Made by a program: the position numbers and the translations under genes
Shown: piece after piece, positions 9,567-17,482 of the stretch
Position numbering within the stretch: the first letter of the stretch is position 1
How the letters are laid out: each line of letters begins with the position of its first letter
Notes under the pieces: generated by a model
The model's database searches: none
The model's input: the letters and a program-made list of their open reading frames with translations, nothing else
Told to the model about the DNA's origin: nothing
From: Microvirga sp. ACRRW
GTDB taxonomy: Bacteria; Pseudomonadota; Alphaproteobacteria; Rhizobiales; Beijerinckiaceae
Length of the DNA: 64,000 nt
Assembly (NCBI RefSeq): GCF_022346925.1
Contig: NZ_JAKRNJ010000005.1
Coordinates: 1-64,000, forward strand
Direction: 5' to 3'

Positions 9567-10553
9567 ATGTCGTGGATTTGTGTCGCTCCAAGGACCGCGC
9601 TTGCCGTTATCTGGGCCGTGTGGATGGGCGCTGTACCCGAGGCGAATGCCTATCCGATCTATGTCTCGAACGAGAAGGACAACACTGTTTCGGTCATCGA
9701 CTCGGACAAGCTCGCGGTGATTGCGACGTGGAAGGTTGGTCGGCGTCCCAGAGGCATCACCTTAAGTCTGGACGGCAAATGGCTCTATGTCTGTGCGAGC
9801 GACGACAGTCGGGTGGATGTTGTCGATACGGCGACCGGAAAGGTGGTGCGCAACCTGAGGTCTGGTCCTGACCCTGAACTTTTTGTCCTGCATCCGAAAG
9901 GAAACCCGCTCTACATCGCCAACGAGGATGACAACATGGTCACCGTTGTTGATGTGAATTCAAACCGCGTTCTGGCCGAGGTGCCGGTCGGGGTCGAGCC
10001 GGAAGGGATGGGGATCAGCCCTGATGGGACGATCCTCGTGAACACGTCCGAGACTACCAACATGGCTCACTTCATCGACACGGTGAACCATCAGGTCGTC
10101 GGCAACGTGCTGGTCGATGCGCGTCCGCGAGTTGCCGAGTTCTCCGCCGATGGGAAAGCGCTGTGGGTCTCTTCCGAAGTTGGAGGGACAGTGAGCGTGA
10201 TCGACCCTGTCAGTCGCAAAATTCTCAAGAAAATTGAATTCTCCATCCCTGGAATTACAAGGGAGGCGATTCAGCCGGTTGGGGTGCGGCTGACGAAGGA
10301 TGGCAAGAAGGCCTTCGTTGCTTTAGGTCCGGCGAACCGGGTCGCCGTGGTGAATGCTGAAACGCTTGAAGTGGAAAAGTATTTGCTCGTCGGCCAACGT
10401 GTCTGGCAACTCGCCATGACACCCGACGAAAAGCTCCTGATCTCGACGAACGGCATCTCCAATGATGTCTCGATCATCGATGTCGCCTCTGAGAAAGTGC
10501 TGAAGAGCGTCAGAGTTGGAGGATCCCCGTGGGGAGTTGTCGTCGGGCCGTAA
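9567..10553 (+). CDS. PQQ-associated YVTN-type beta-propeller protein (LutB-like)
   Basis: This is a 328-residue exported protein with a signal peptide (ALAVIWAVWMGAVPEANA) and seven or so YVTN-type repeats. The repeats are recognisable as I/VYVSNEKDNTVSVID, LYVCASDDSRVDVVD, LYIANEDDNMVTVVD, LWVSSEVGGTVSVID and similar units spaced about 40 residues apart, forming a predicted beta-propeller in the periplasm. Proteins of this family occur with the PQQ-dependent alcohol ABC system (ped/lut). It is 12 bases after the binding protein and has its own GAGGAGAG ribosome site. Its biochemical role is unknown; scaffold or metal/cofactor binding are possible. Confidence 0.8.
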   Translation: MSWICVAPRTALAVIWAVWMGAVPEANAYPIYVSNEKDNTVSVIDSDKLAVIATWKVGRRPRGITLSLDGKWLYVCASDDSRVDVVDTATGKVVRNLRSGPDPELFVLHPKGNPLYIANEDDNMVTVVDVNSNRVLAEVPVGVEPEGMGISPDGTILVNTSETTNMAHFIDTVNHQVVGNVLVDARPRVAEFSADGKALWVSSEVGGTVSVIDPVSRKILKKIEFSIPGITREAIQPVGVRLTKDGKKAFVALGPANRVAVVNAETLEVEKYLLVGQRVWQLAMTPDEKLLISTNGISNDVSIIDVASEKVLKSVRVGGSPWGVVVGP

Positions 10554-10747
10554 ACAGAGCCCCGGTCCCGTCGATCTGAGCATGCTCATGGAGTGTCGAG
10601 ACGAAGTCCCATTCTAAACTCATTCTGGGTACTTCTTCTGTGTAGTGTTTATAACTCGCATGGAATGGCACGCACTCAGCGTGGATGGAACGTCAATTTG
10701 CGAGGCCGATTGTTCTGAAGTGCATCTCATGAGAGGGAGAAACGCAC

Positions 10748-11272
10748 ATGAGGACAAACACATTCTTGATCGTCAGCGTAGCTTCCCTGTTGGTAAGCTC
10801 TGGAGTGGTAGCCGGGCCTTGCACCGACAGAATCGATACATTCTCGAAGCAACTGGCCAGCCGTGACGCAGGCTCCGGTCCGACCAGCACAGGATCTGCT
10901 CAGATGGGGCAGGGCGGAGCTGCCTCCTCAACCGGTACAATACAAGGACAGGGAAGTGCGGCGGGTGCTCCTGGAGCCGCTGCAACACCCCGACAAGTGC
11001 CAAAGGCCGGAGCGGTTCCTGAAACTCAAGCGACGCCAGCGATGAATGAGGCCACTCAAGGGCGGGCCGCGTCACCTGCCGATGCTCGCGCTCAGACGCA
11101 AGGCCAACCGACGAGTGCGCAAGTTGCACAGGGTGAAAAGGCTTCAGATCCAGATCGAATGCGTCAGGCGATGGCCGCTCTCGACCGTGCCCGCGCTTTC
11201 GACCGCGAAGGGAAAGAGACTGAATGTATGAGTTCGATACAGGAGGCCACCCAACTATCCGGTATAAAGTAA
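10748..11272 (+). CDS. Exported low-complexity protein of unknown function
   Basis: This 174-residue protein has a good ribosome site (GAGAGGGAGAAACGCAC) and a signal peptide ending near SSGVVAG. The middle (about residues 40-130) is disordered and rich in Gly, Ala, Gln, Ser, Thr and Pro. The C-terminal 40 residues (DPDRMRQAMAALDRARAFD onward) look helical, with one Cys in the tail and another, shortly after the predicted cleavage site, in GPCTDRID. No known domain is recognised. It sits between the PQQ-associated propeller gene and xoxF, so it probably belongs to the methanol/lanthanide island; the lut cluster also contains several small exported proteins, but a one-to-one match cannot be claimed. 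Confidence 0.7.
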   Translation: MRTNTFLIVSVASLLVSSGVVAGPCTDRIDTFSKQLASRDAGSGPTSTGSAQMGQGGAASSTGTIQGQGSAAGAPGAAATPRQVPKAGAVPETQATPAMNEATQGRAASPADARAQTQGQPTSAQVAQGEKASDPDRMRQAMAALDRARAFDREGKETECMSSIQEATQLSGIK

Positions 11273-11585
11273 TGACGGTGGAGTGAGAGGCGTGCATGGC
11301 ACGTGAAACGCGCAGCAAAGTGAGGACAAGCAGGAGACGAGCAAAAGCAAAAATTGCTTAGTAAGGCAAATTATTCTAAATTGCTTTCGTCTTCGGTTAA
11401 TCCGGGCTGGCGTTCGCTTCGCCGTCCGACGCCAGCCAAGCTGGGCCTCTCGCTCTCCTTTGGCACGACGCCGTATATGGCCGCCAAACGCTACCGAAGC
11501 CGAATGATCCCATGAGTACGCCGCGTGAGCGGTCAGCATGATGTTGGCTGCGTCTTGGCAGAATGCGTCCATCGGGAGGAAACAA
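11273..11585 (+). promoter_or_regulatory. xoxF leader region
   Basis: This 313-base leader holds an AT-rich island at about 11341-11400 in otherwise GC-rich DNA. Within it AAATTGCTT occurs twice (11351-11359 and 11378-11386, 27 bp apart), with TTGC and GCAA half-sites between them. These are plausible activator-binding sequences for xoxF, which in methylotrophs is under tight lanthanide-dependent control. No promoter hexamers could be fixed. GGGAGG at 11575-11580 is the ribosome site for the ATG at 11586. Confidence 0.4.
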
Positions 11586-13460
11586 ATGCGAAGAGTTGTG
11601 CTTGCGACCGTGCTGCTAGGCACGGCTTCGGCGGTTTGGCCAGTTTCTGCCAACGAAGACTTGATGAAGATGACCCAGGACCCCAAGCAATGGGTCATTC
11701 AAACGGGTGATTATGCAAACACCCGATTTTCCAAACTCAATCAAATCACGAAGGATAATGCCAACAAACTGCAGCCTGTCTGGCAGTTCTCGACCGGCGT
11801 TCTCCGTGGCCATGAAGGTGGGCCCCTGGTGATCGGGGATGTGATGTATGTCCATACGCCATTCCCTAACATCGTCTATGCTCTCGATCTGAACAGCGAT
11901 GGCAAGATCCTCTGGAAATATGAGCCCAAGCAGGATCCAAACGTCATTCCGGTGATGTGCTGCGATACCGTTTATCGTGGTCTCGCCTATGCGGACGGAA
12001 AGATCTTCCTGCATCAGGCGGATACGACGCTCGTTGCGCTGGACGCGAAGTCGGGTGAAGTCGCTTGGTCGGTCGTCAACGGCGATCCGAAGAAGGGTGA
12101 GACCAACACGGCGACCGTCATGCCTGTCAAAGACAAGGTGCTTGTCGGTATCTCCGGCGGCGAGTTCGGCGTACGCGGTCACGTGACAGCCTATGACATG
12201 AAGACGGGCAAGCAGGTGTGGCGTGCCTATTCGACGGGACCGGACAACGAAATGTTGGTCGATCCGGAAAAAACGACTCATCTCGGCAAGCCGATCGGCA
12301 AGGATTCGAGTCTCAAGAGCTGGCAGGGAGAACAGTGGAAGATCGGCGGATCGACCACGTGGGGATGGTACTCCTACGATCCCGAGCAGAACCTCGTGTA
12401 CTACGGAACCGCTAACCCATCGACCTGGAATCCAAAGCAGCGCCCTGGCGACAACAAGTGGTCCATGACCATCATGGCCCGCGATCCGGACACGGGGATG
12501 GCGCGCTGGTTCTACCAGATGACCCCGCACGACGAGTGGGACTATGACGGCGTGAACGAGATGATCCTGGTCGATCAGGAAGTCGGCGGGCGCATGCGCA
12601 AGCTCCTGGTTCACTTCGACCGTAACGGCCTTGCCTACACTTTGGATCGCACCAACGGCGAGCTTCTCGTTGCGGAGAAGTACGATCCGGCCGTCAACTG
12701 GGTTTCCAAGGTGGATATGGACAAGAACAGTCCGACCTATGGGCGCCCGATGGTCGTGTCTCAATACTCCACCGAGCAGCAAGGAGAAGACACCAATACG
12801 AAGCATGTTTGTCCTGCAGCCCTTGGCTCGAAAGATCAGCAGCCGGCGGCATTCTCGCCGCAGACGGGGCTGTTCTATGTTCCGACCAATCACGTCTGCA
12901 TGGATTACGAGCCGTTCCGTGTCAGCTACACGGCGGGGCAGCCTTATGTCGGCGCGATCCTCTCCATGTTCCCGCCTCAAGGCGAAACGAATATGGGCAA
13001 CTTCATCGCGTGGGATGCCAGAACCGGCAAGATCGCCTGGACGAATAAGGAGCCGTTCTCTGTCTGGTCTGGTGCTTTGGCGACTGCCGGCAATGTCGTG
13101 TTCTATGGCACGCTTGAAGGCTATCTGAAGGCCGTCGACGCTCAGACGGGTAAGGAACTCTACAAGTTCAAGACACCGTCCGGCATCATCGGCAATGTGA
13201 CGACCTATGAGCACAAGGGACGGCAGTACATTGCCGTTCTGTCCGGCGTCGGCGGATGGGCCGGTATCGGCCTTGCCGCTGGTCTGATGGGTGAAGAGGG
13301 AGCCGGAGCCTGGCAGACCGCCGTTAATCCCGGACGTCAGGAAACCGGCGCTCGCGCCGTCGAGACGGCGGGCCTTGGTGCTGTCGGTGGTTATGCGGCG
13401 CTTGCCAACTACACCACGCTTGGCGGCACGCTGACGGTGTTCGCCTTGCCAGCGCAATAA
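11586..13460 (+). CDS. xoxF: Lanthanide-dependent PQQ methanol dehydrogenase XoxF
   Basis: This 624-residue quinoprotein oxidises methanol (and possibly formaldehyde) in the periplasm, passing electrons to cytochrome XoxG. It has a signal peptide ending VSA-NED, then an eight-bladed propeller with repeated tryptophan-docking segments. Expected active-site features are present: vicinal CysCys 125-126 (VMCCDT), Glu193 in GGEFGVRG, Asn277 in GTANPSTW and the pair Asp319/Asp321 in [11 protein letters not shown]. The second Asp is the hallmark that separates lanthanide-binding XoxF from calcium-binding MxaF, which has Ala there. The ATG at 11586 has GGGAGG five bases upstream and begins [12 protein letters not shown]; the frame is open 16 codons further up. 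xoxG and xoxJ follow, and no mxaI-like small subunit is nearby. Confidence 0.96.
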   Translation: MRRVVLATVLLGTASAVWPVSANEDLMKMTQDPKQWVIQTGDYANTRFSKLNQITKDNANKLQPVWQFSTGVLRGHEGGPLVIGDVMYVHTPFPNIVYALDLNSDGKILWKYEPKQDPNVIPVMCCDTVYRGLAYADGKIFLHQADTTLVALDAKSGEVAWSVVNGDPKKGETNTATVMPVKDKVLVGISGGEFGVRGHVTAYDMKTGKQVWRAYSTGPDNEMLVDPEKTTHLGKPIGKDSSLKSWQGEQWKIGGSTTWGWYSYDPEQNLVYYGTANPSTWNPKQRPGDNKWSMTIMARDPDTGMARWFYQMTPHDEWDYDGVNEMILVDQEVGGRMRKLLVHFDRNGLAYTLDRTNGELLVAEKYDPAVNWVSKVDMDKNSPTYGRPMVVSQYSTEQQGEDTNTKHVCPAALGSKDQQPAAFSPQTGLFYVPTNHVCMDYEPFRVSYTAGQPYVGAILSMFPPQGETNMGNFIAWDARTGKIAWTNKEPFSVWSGALATAGNVVFYGTLEGYLKAVDAQTGKELYKFKTPSGIIGNVTTYEHKGRQYIAVLSGVGGWAGIGLAAGLMGEEGAGAWQTAVNPGRQETGARAVETAGLGAVGGYAALANYTTLGGTLTVFALPAQ

Positions 13461-13486
13461 AGCCGGCGCTCGGCTGAGAAAATGAT

Positions 13487-13520
13487 GCGCCTGGCTTTCG
13501 GTTCTAGATAGGCCAGGCGC
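13487..13520 (+). terminator. Stem-loop between xoxF and xoxG
   Basis: Perfect 9-bp arms GCGCCTGGC (13487-13495) and GCCAGGCGC (13512-13520) enclose a 16-nt loop. No T-run follows. It could stabilise the xoxF message or reduce read-through into xoxG, allowing more dehydrogenase than cytochrome; that is inference. Confidence 0.5.
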
Positions 13521-13537
13521 TCACATTCCTCGATACC

Positions 13538-14098
13538 GTGAAGACCAACAGCTTCAAGCCGAAGAGATATGGAATGGCAGTCAAGCAAGGATGGGGCAGG
13601 GTTGCGGCTTTTGCAGCAATGACAGTCATCGGCTTCTTTCCACCGGCCCTTCAATCGGCCGAAGAACCGGTCAAGGGAGAAGACGGGAAGTACATGACCA
13701 GCGAAGGCGCGCCGACTTATCACGTCGGATCGGACAGTACCGTAGATTGGTATACATATAGTGGCTATCGGCGATACCATGCCGATTGCCACACCTGCCA
13801 TGGCCCCGACGGGCAGGGAAGTTCCTATGCGCCTGCGCTGGCGAACTCGCTCAAAACACTCACTTACGAGCAGTTCATGGATGTAGTGGTCAATGGGCGG
13901 CAGAAAGTCGGCGTCGCAGAGAACCAAGTCATGCCAGCCTTCGGAAACAACCAGAACGTCATGTGCTACATCGACGATCTTTACGTCTACCTAAAAGCGC
14001 GCGCAGACGGCGCCGTCCCCCGCGGACGCCCGGCGAAGCGCGAGGACAAATCAAAAATTGCGACACAAAATGAAGATTCATGTCTTGGACGCAGTTAA
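13538..14098 (+). CDS. xoxG: c-type cytochrome XoxG, electron acceptor of XoxF
   Basis: This is a 186-residue class I c-type cytochrome of the cytochrome cL type. The haem attachment motif CHTCH is in HADCHTCHGPDGQG, and the probable axial methionine is in NQVMPAFGNN. A hydrophobic segment (VAAFAAMTVIGFFPPALQSA) serves as signal peptide. The start is a GTG at 13538; an ATG at 13574 (MAVKQGWGRV) would also retain the signal peptide and may be the real one. The gene lies directly after xoxF and overlaps the beginning of xoxJ, the standard xoxFGJ order. Confidence 0.9.
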   Translation: MKTNSFKPKRYGMAVKQGWGRVAAFAAMTVIGFFPPALQSAEEPVKGEDGKYMTSEGAPTYHVGSDSTVDWYTYSGYRRYHADCHTCHGPDGQGSSYAPALANSLKTLTYEQFMDVVVNGRQKVGVAENQVMPAFGNNQNVMCYIDDLYVYLKARADGAVPRGRPAKREDKSKIATQNEDSCLGRS

Positions 14099-14921
14099 CC
14101 AGGGCGCAGCGGCCGGCATTCTGCTGACAGCTCTGCTCGTGACGCAGAGTCCGGCCTTGGCGCAACCGGCGGATCTGGTATCGAGAACGGCTCTGCGGGT
14201 TTGCGCGGATCCTGCCAACATGCCGTTTTCGAATAAGGCCGGGGAAGGGTTTGAAAACAAGATCGCCGAGCTTCTTGCCGCCGATCTGAAGCTACCATTG
14301 GAGTATACATGGTTCCCGCAGGCGACGGGATTCGTGCGCAATACGCTGGGCGCCAAGCGCTGCGACGTCGTGATGGGCTATGTTGCTGCGAGCGAGGTGA
14401 TGCAGAATACCAATCCTTATTACAAGTCGGCCTGGGTTCTGGTCTATCCGAAGGATGGTGATCTCAAAGGCGTCGAGGCGCTGGACGATCCCCGTCTCAA
14501 GGACAAACGTCTCGGCATTGTCGCTGGAGCTCCACCGGCCACTGTCATGGCCACTAACGGACTTATGGCACGTGCGAAGCCTTATGCCCTCATGGTCGAC
14601 CGCCGCTACGAGTCGCCAGCGGAAGAAATGCTCAAGGATATCGCCTCGGGGGAGGTGGATGCCGGAATCCTATGGGGGCCTATTGCAGGCTATTACGTGA
14701 AGAAATCTGGCGCACCTCTTGCGATCATGCCGCTTCTTCATGAAACCAAGGCAGTCCCGATGACCTACAGGATTACCGTTGGATTGCGGCATGGCGAGAC
14801 CGAATGGAAACACCATCTCAATGAGTTTCTCGCGGCCCGTCAGGCGGAGATACAGTCCATCCTTCTGCAATACGGCGTCCCACTGCTAGACGAGCAGGAC
14901 AAGCCGATCACAGGTCAATAG
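14070..14921 (+). CDS. xoxJ: Periplasmic binding-like protein XoxJ
   Basis: This is a 283-residue exported protein with a type II periplasmic binding fold (ALRVCADPANMPFSNKAGEGF near the mature N-terminus, then GAKRCDVVMGY and GEVDAGILWGP). MxaJ/XoxJ proteins accompany methanol dehydrogenases and are thought to help activate the enzyme rather than transport a solute. The ATG at 14070 lies inside the end of xoxG (29-base overlap), indicating translational coupling; a TTG at 14058 is also in frame. It converges with the minus-strand gene ending at 14937. Confidence 0.9.
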   Translation: MKIHVLDAVNQGAAAGILLTALLVTQSPALAQPADLVSRTALRVCADPANMPFSNKAGEGFENKIAELLAADLKLPLEYTWFPQATGFVRNTLGAKRCDVVMGYVAASEVMQNTNPYYKSAWVLVYPKDGDLKGVEALDDPRLKDKRLGIVAGAPPATVMATNGLMARAKPYALMVDRRYESPAEEMLKDIASGEVDAGILWGPIAGYYVKKSGAPLAIMPLLHETKAVPMTYRITVGLRHGETEWKHHLNEFLAARQAEIQSILLQYGVPLLDEQDKPITGQ

Positions 14922-14936
14922 CCAATCGATCTGTTG

Positions 14937-15536
14937 TCATTCGAGATGGCGCGAAATCTCCTGAGCGAGTGCATAGACCTGCTGTTCCAATAATACTGGG
15001 CTTTCGCAGACATATTGCAGCGCCTGATTGCGGTCGTCATAGATACGGGTATCCCATTGCAGCCTATGTTCAAGGGTGGCCCGCTCCGGAGCCGGTTTGC
15101 TCTCGTGCGTGAGGATGCGGCTGGTTTCGCTGATCTGGTCGGCAAGAGTCTTCTGCTTTCGGGCATAGCGTTCAATGCCATTGATGAGGCGCCGCCGCTC
15201 CGTATTGATGAGTTCGAATACGCCGGCAAAGAGCAATGTCAGTTTGGCTTCCTTATCCGGACCTGCATCCTTGCTGAAGCGCTCAATTGCGGCGCTCGCA
15301 TCATCGAGAGTCGTGCGACGAGAGGCCAATGTCCGCGCAAGTGATGCAAGGCTTGGGTCATCGCGCCATGCACTCGCGGCCGCATCGACTGGCGGGCCCG
15401 CCCACATCTGACCCATGCTGAGTTCTGCGACCCTACGCTGGACGCAGGGCCAGTCTTCGTCCGCGGACAGCGCCGGTTCGGTGACCAAAAAACCGATGAC
15501 AATGAGACCTAATCCGCAGCATTGTCGCAAGGACAT
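14937..15536 (-). CDS. Exported helical protein of unknown function in lut-like operon
   Basis: This 199-residue protein has a signal peptide (MSLRQCCGLGLIVIGFLVTEPALSA) followed by a charged, mainly helical mature domain that starts DEDWPCVQRRV and contains an invariant-looking WAGPP and a second Cys in YVCESPV. No known domain is recognised. It begins 15 bases after the permease gene, with GGAGG as ribosome site, so it is the third gene of the ATPase-permease-exported protein operon. Such proteins recur in PQQ-alcohol/lut clusters, but I know of no established function. Confidence 0.75.
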   Translation of the reverse strand: MSLRQCCGLGLIVIGFLVTEPALSADEDWPCVQRRVAELSMGQMWAGPPVDAAASAWRDDPSLASLARTLASRRTTLDDASAAIERFSKDAGPDKEAKLTLLFAGVFELINTERRRLINGIERYARKQKTLADQISETSRILTHESKPAPERATLEHRLQWDTRIYDDRNQALQYVCESPVLLEQQVYALAQEISRHLE

Positions 15537-15551
15537 GGATTCCTCCAGCGG

Positions 15552-16394
15552 TTAGCCAGCCGTCGCCGGTCCGCCATGCCGGGCGATAAGGCCTTTCGAA
15601 GGATTATACGCGAACAGGGACAGAATGAGGAAAACAGCCGCTACACCAGCGATAATGGTAAGAGAGGTCCAGTCAAACTGTCCGTAAAGCGCAAAGCGGA
15701 TCGCCTCCACGACGTAGGTGAAGGGATTGAACCGGCAAATCTCATAGAGAAGAGGACTCGATTCCTGGATGCGCCAGAGCGGGTAGAGCGCCGATGACGC
15801 GAAGAACATGGGAAAGATGACGAAGTTCATCACGCTGGCGAAGTTCTCGAGTTGCCGGAACAGGGAGGACAGAAGAAGCCCCATGGCTCCCAGCATGAAG
15901 CCGGTCAGGACGAGGACGGGAAGAAGGGTAAGATAGCCAATCAAAGGAGGCTCGACCTCCCAAAGATAGGCCACGACGAGAAAGGCGTAGACCTGCAGAA
16001 TGGAGACAAGCACGCCGGCGATGAGCTTCGCGATAAGAAGGAACCATCGAGGATAGGGGCTGACCAGCAGAATTCGCATGGCGCCGACTTCGCGGTCATA
16101 GACCATCGAAAGCGAGGATTGCAACCCGTTGAAGAGCTGGATCATGGCGACAAGGCCCGGTGTCACATAGACCTCATACAACACGTAGGTTTCATAAGGC
16201 GGGATGATCGAGACCCCAAGGACGGTTCTAAGGCCAGCCGCGAAGATGAAAAGCCAGACGAGTGGCCTGACGAGGGCGGAGAGAAAGCGTCCCTTTTGGC
16301 TGAAAAATCGCAGCGCTTCGCGCCAGACTATCCCGAAAAAGCAGATCGCATAGCCGGGTAGTGAAAGGGCATAAGGCCGTTCCCGAGGCTTCAT
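15552..16394 (-). CDS. ABC-2 type permease of PQQ-linked alcohol system (PedC/LutF-like)
   Basis: This is a 280-residue ABC-2 family inner-membrane permease. About six hydrophobic segments are visible, including PLVWLFIFAAGLRTVLG, VLVSILQVYAFLVVAYLW and LPVLVLTGFMLGAMGLLLSS, plus the typical PMFFASSALYPLW motif of the family. ABC-2 permeases generally export. In ped/lut clusters this permease is paired with a periplasmic binding protein and is needed for alcohol or lanthanide-dependent growth; direction and substrate are unresolved. The start codon overlaps the ATPase stop codon (ATGA). Confidence 0.85.
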   Translation of the reverse strand: MKPRERPYALSLPGYAICFFGIVWREALRFFSQKGRFLSALVRPLVWLFIFAAGLRTVLGVSIIPPYETYVLYEVYVTPGLVAMIQLFNGLQSSLSMVYDREVGAMRILLVSPYPRWFLLIAKLIAGVLVSILQVYAFLVVAYLWEVEPPLIGYLTLLPVLVLTGFMLGAMGLLLSSLFRQLENFASVMNFVIFPMFFASSALYPLWRIQESSPLLYEICRFNPFTYVVEAIRFALYGQFDWTSLTIIAGVAAVFLILSLFAYNPSKGLIARHGGPATAG

Positions 16395-17155
16395 TCGGCA
16401 GCCTCTTGTCCTAGAGACGGCGTTTGAGATGCGTTGATGAGATTGCGAAAGGCCGTTTGCACATCTGCGGCATCTGCCTGGAGCAGCACTTCCGAAACCG
16501 TTCCCTGAGCGAGCACGCGCCCCTTATGGAGTACTATAAGGCGATCGGTCATGTGGATTTCCTCGAGCAGATGGGTCGCCCACAGGATCCCATTGCCTTC
16601 CTCTGACGCGAGGCGGCGCACTTCCTTGATAAGACTCTCGCGAGCCTCGACATCGAGGCCGACCGTCGGTTCATCGAGGAGTAGCAGCGCGGGATCGTGG
16701 ATCAGGGCGCGGGCGATTTCCAGCCGGCGCATCTGTCCGCCGGAAAGATTACGCACCTTATCGTCAATGCGGTCGGCAATGGCGAATTTTTCCAAGACGC
16801 TGTGCATTCGCAATCGTGCTTGTCGCCGGCCGATACCGTGCAGGGCTGCATGGTAGAGAAGGCTCTGGCGCACGGAAAGGTCGAGGTCGAGGGTCCGCGC
16901 CTGAAACACGATACCAAGCCGAGAGAGGGCCGCAGGAGATTCACGCCGGACATCGAACCCAAAGACCTCGATTGTGCCGGAGGTGCTGTCGTAAAGGCGT
17001 GTGACCAGGGAAAAGAGGGTCGTCTTGCCTGCGCCATTCAACCCCAGCAGGGCGGTGAACGTCCCCGCAGGCACTGTCAGGCTCACGTTATCGAGCGCTT
17101 GGCGTGAGCCGAAAGTGTGGCTCAGACCATCTATGCGGAGCGCGGACTGTGTCAT
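16391..17155 (-). CDS. ABC transporter ATPase of PQQ-linked alcohol system (LutE-like)
   Basis: This 254-residue ATPase shows Walker A GLNGAGKTT, Q-loop FQARTLD, signature LSGGQMRRLEIARAL, Walker B LLLLDEPTVGLD and the switch histidine in ATHLLEEI. It reads as the ATPase that accompanies the PQQ-dependent alcohol ABC system. The start chosen, MTQSALRIDGLSHTFGSRQA, is the normal N-terminus; the frame is open 26 codons further upstream without family resemblance. It is first of three genes on the minus strand, facing away from the taurine/nitrate-type importer at 17483. Confidence 0.88.
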   Translation of the reverse strand: MTQSALRIDGLSHTFGSRQALDNVSLTVPAGTFTALLGLNGAGKTTLFSLVTRLYDSTSGTIEVFGFDVRRESPAALSRLGIVFQARTLDLDLSVRQSLLYHAALHGIGRRQARLRMHSVLEKFAIADRIDDKVRNLSGGQMRRLEIARALIHDPALLLLDEPTVGLDVEARESLIKEVRRLASEEGNGILWATHLLEEIHMTDRLIVLHKGRVLAQGTVSEVLLQADAADVQTAFRNLINASQTPSLGQEAAE

Positions 17156-17482
17156 CAACACTGTTCCTCGTTCTGGCGCAGACCACGGCGGAATACGCCG
17201 CGAGAGCCAGAAAGCCGCAACGGATTTCGCCATTCGCGGCTGATAGACGTCAAATAGGAAACAGCCCTCTCAAGGCTAGGTCGGTCGTGGCATATGGGTA
17301 GTCTTGAGATGGCTCCCAGCCTGTCGTAATCTTTCGAAGAAGCAGTTGCGAGCCGGTTGGGAGCTTCTTGCTTCGCAGCGTTGACCCTATAGTTTGTATC
17401 CTGGGCCGCTGCATGATGGACGCCTTCAGAAGGCGCATCAGGCCAGTTTGGTCGAATGTGTATCGAAACGAGGAAGGATCCA
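17156..17482. promoter_or_regulatory. Divergent promoter region between two ABC systems
   Basis: This 327-base region separates the divergently transcribed LutE-like ATPase and the NMT1-type binding protein. It contains a long imperfect inverted repeat, GCTCCCAGCC (17312-17321) against GGTTGGGAGC (17355-17364), with a 33-base interior, suggesting a shared operator or structured leader. No promoter hexamers are convincing. Confidence 0.35.

Noticed and set aside
11616..13457. 613-codon open frame antisense to xoxF
   Set aside because: It mirrors the codon bias of xoxF on the opposite strand and its product looks like no known protein. It is a shadow frame.
11586..13460. Calcium-type methanol dehydrogenase MxaF or ethanol dehydrogenase ExaA
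   Set aside because: The DYD motif with the extra Asp and the xoxGJ neighbours indicate XoxF; no mxaI.
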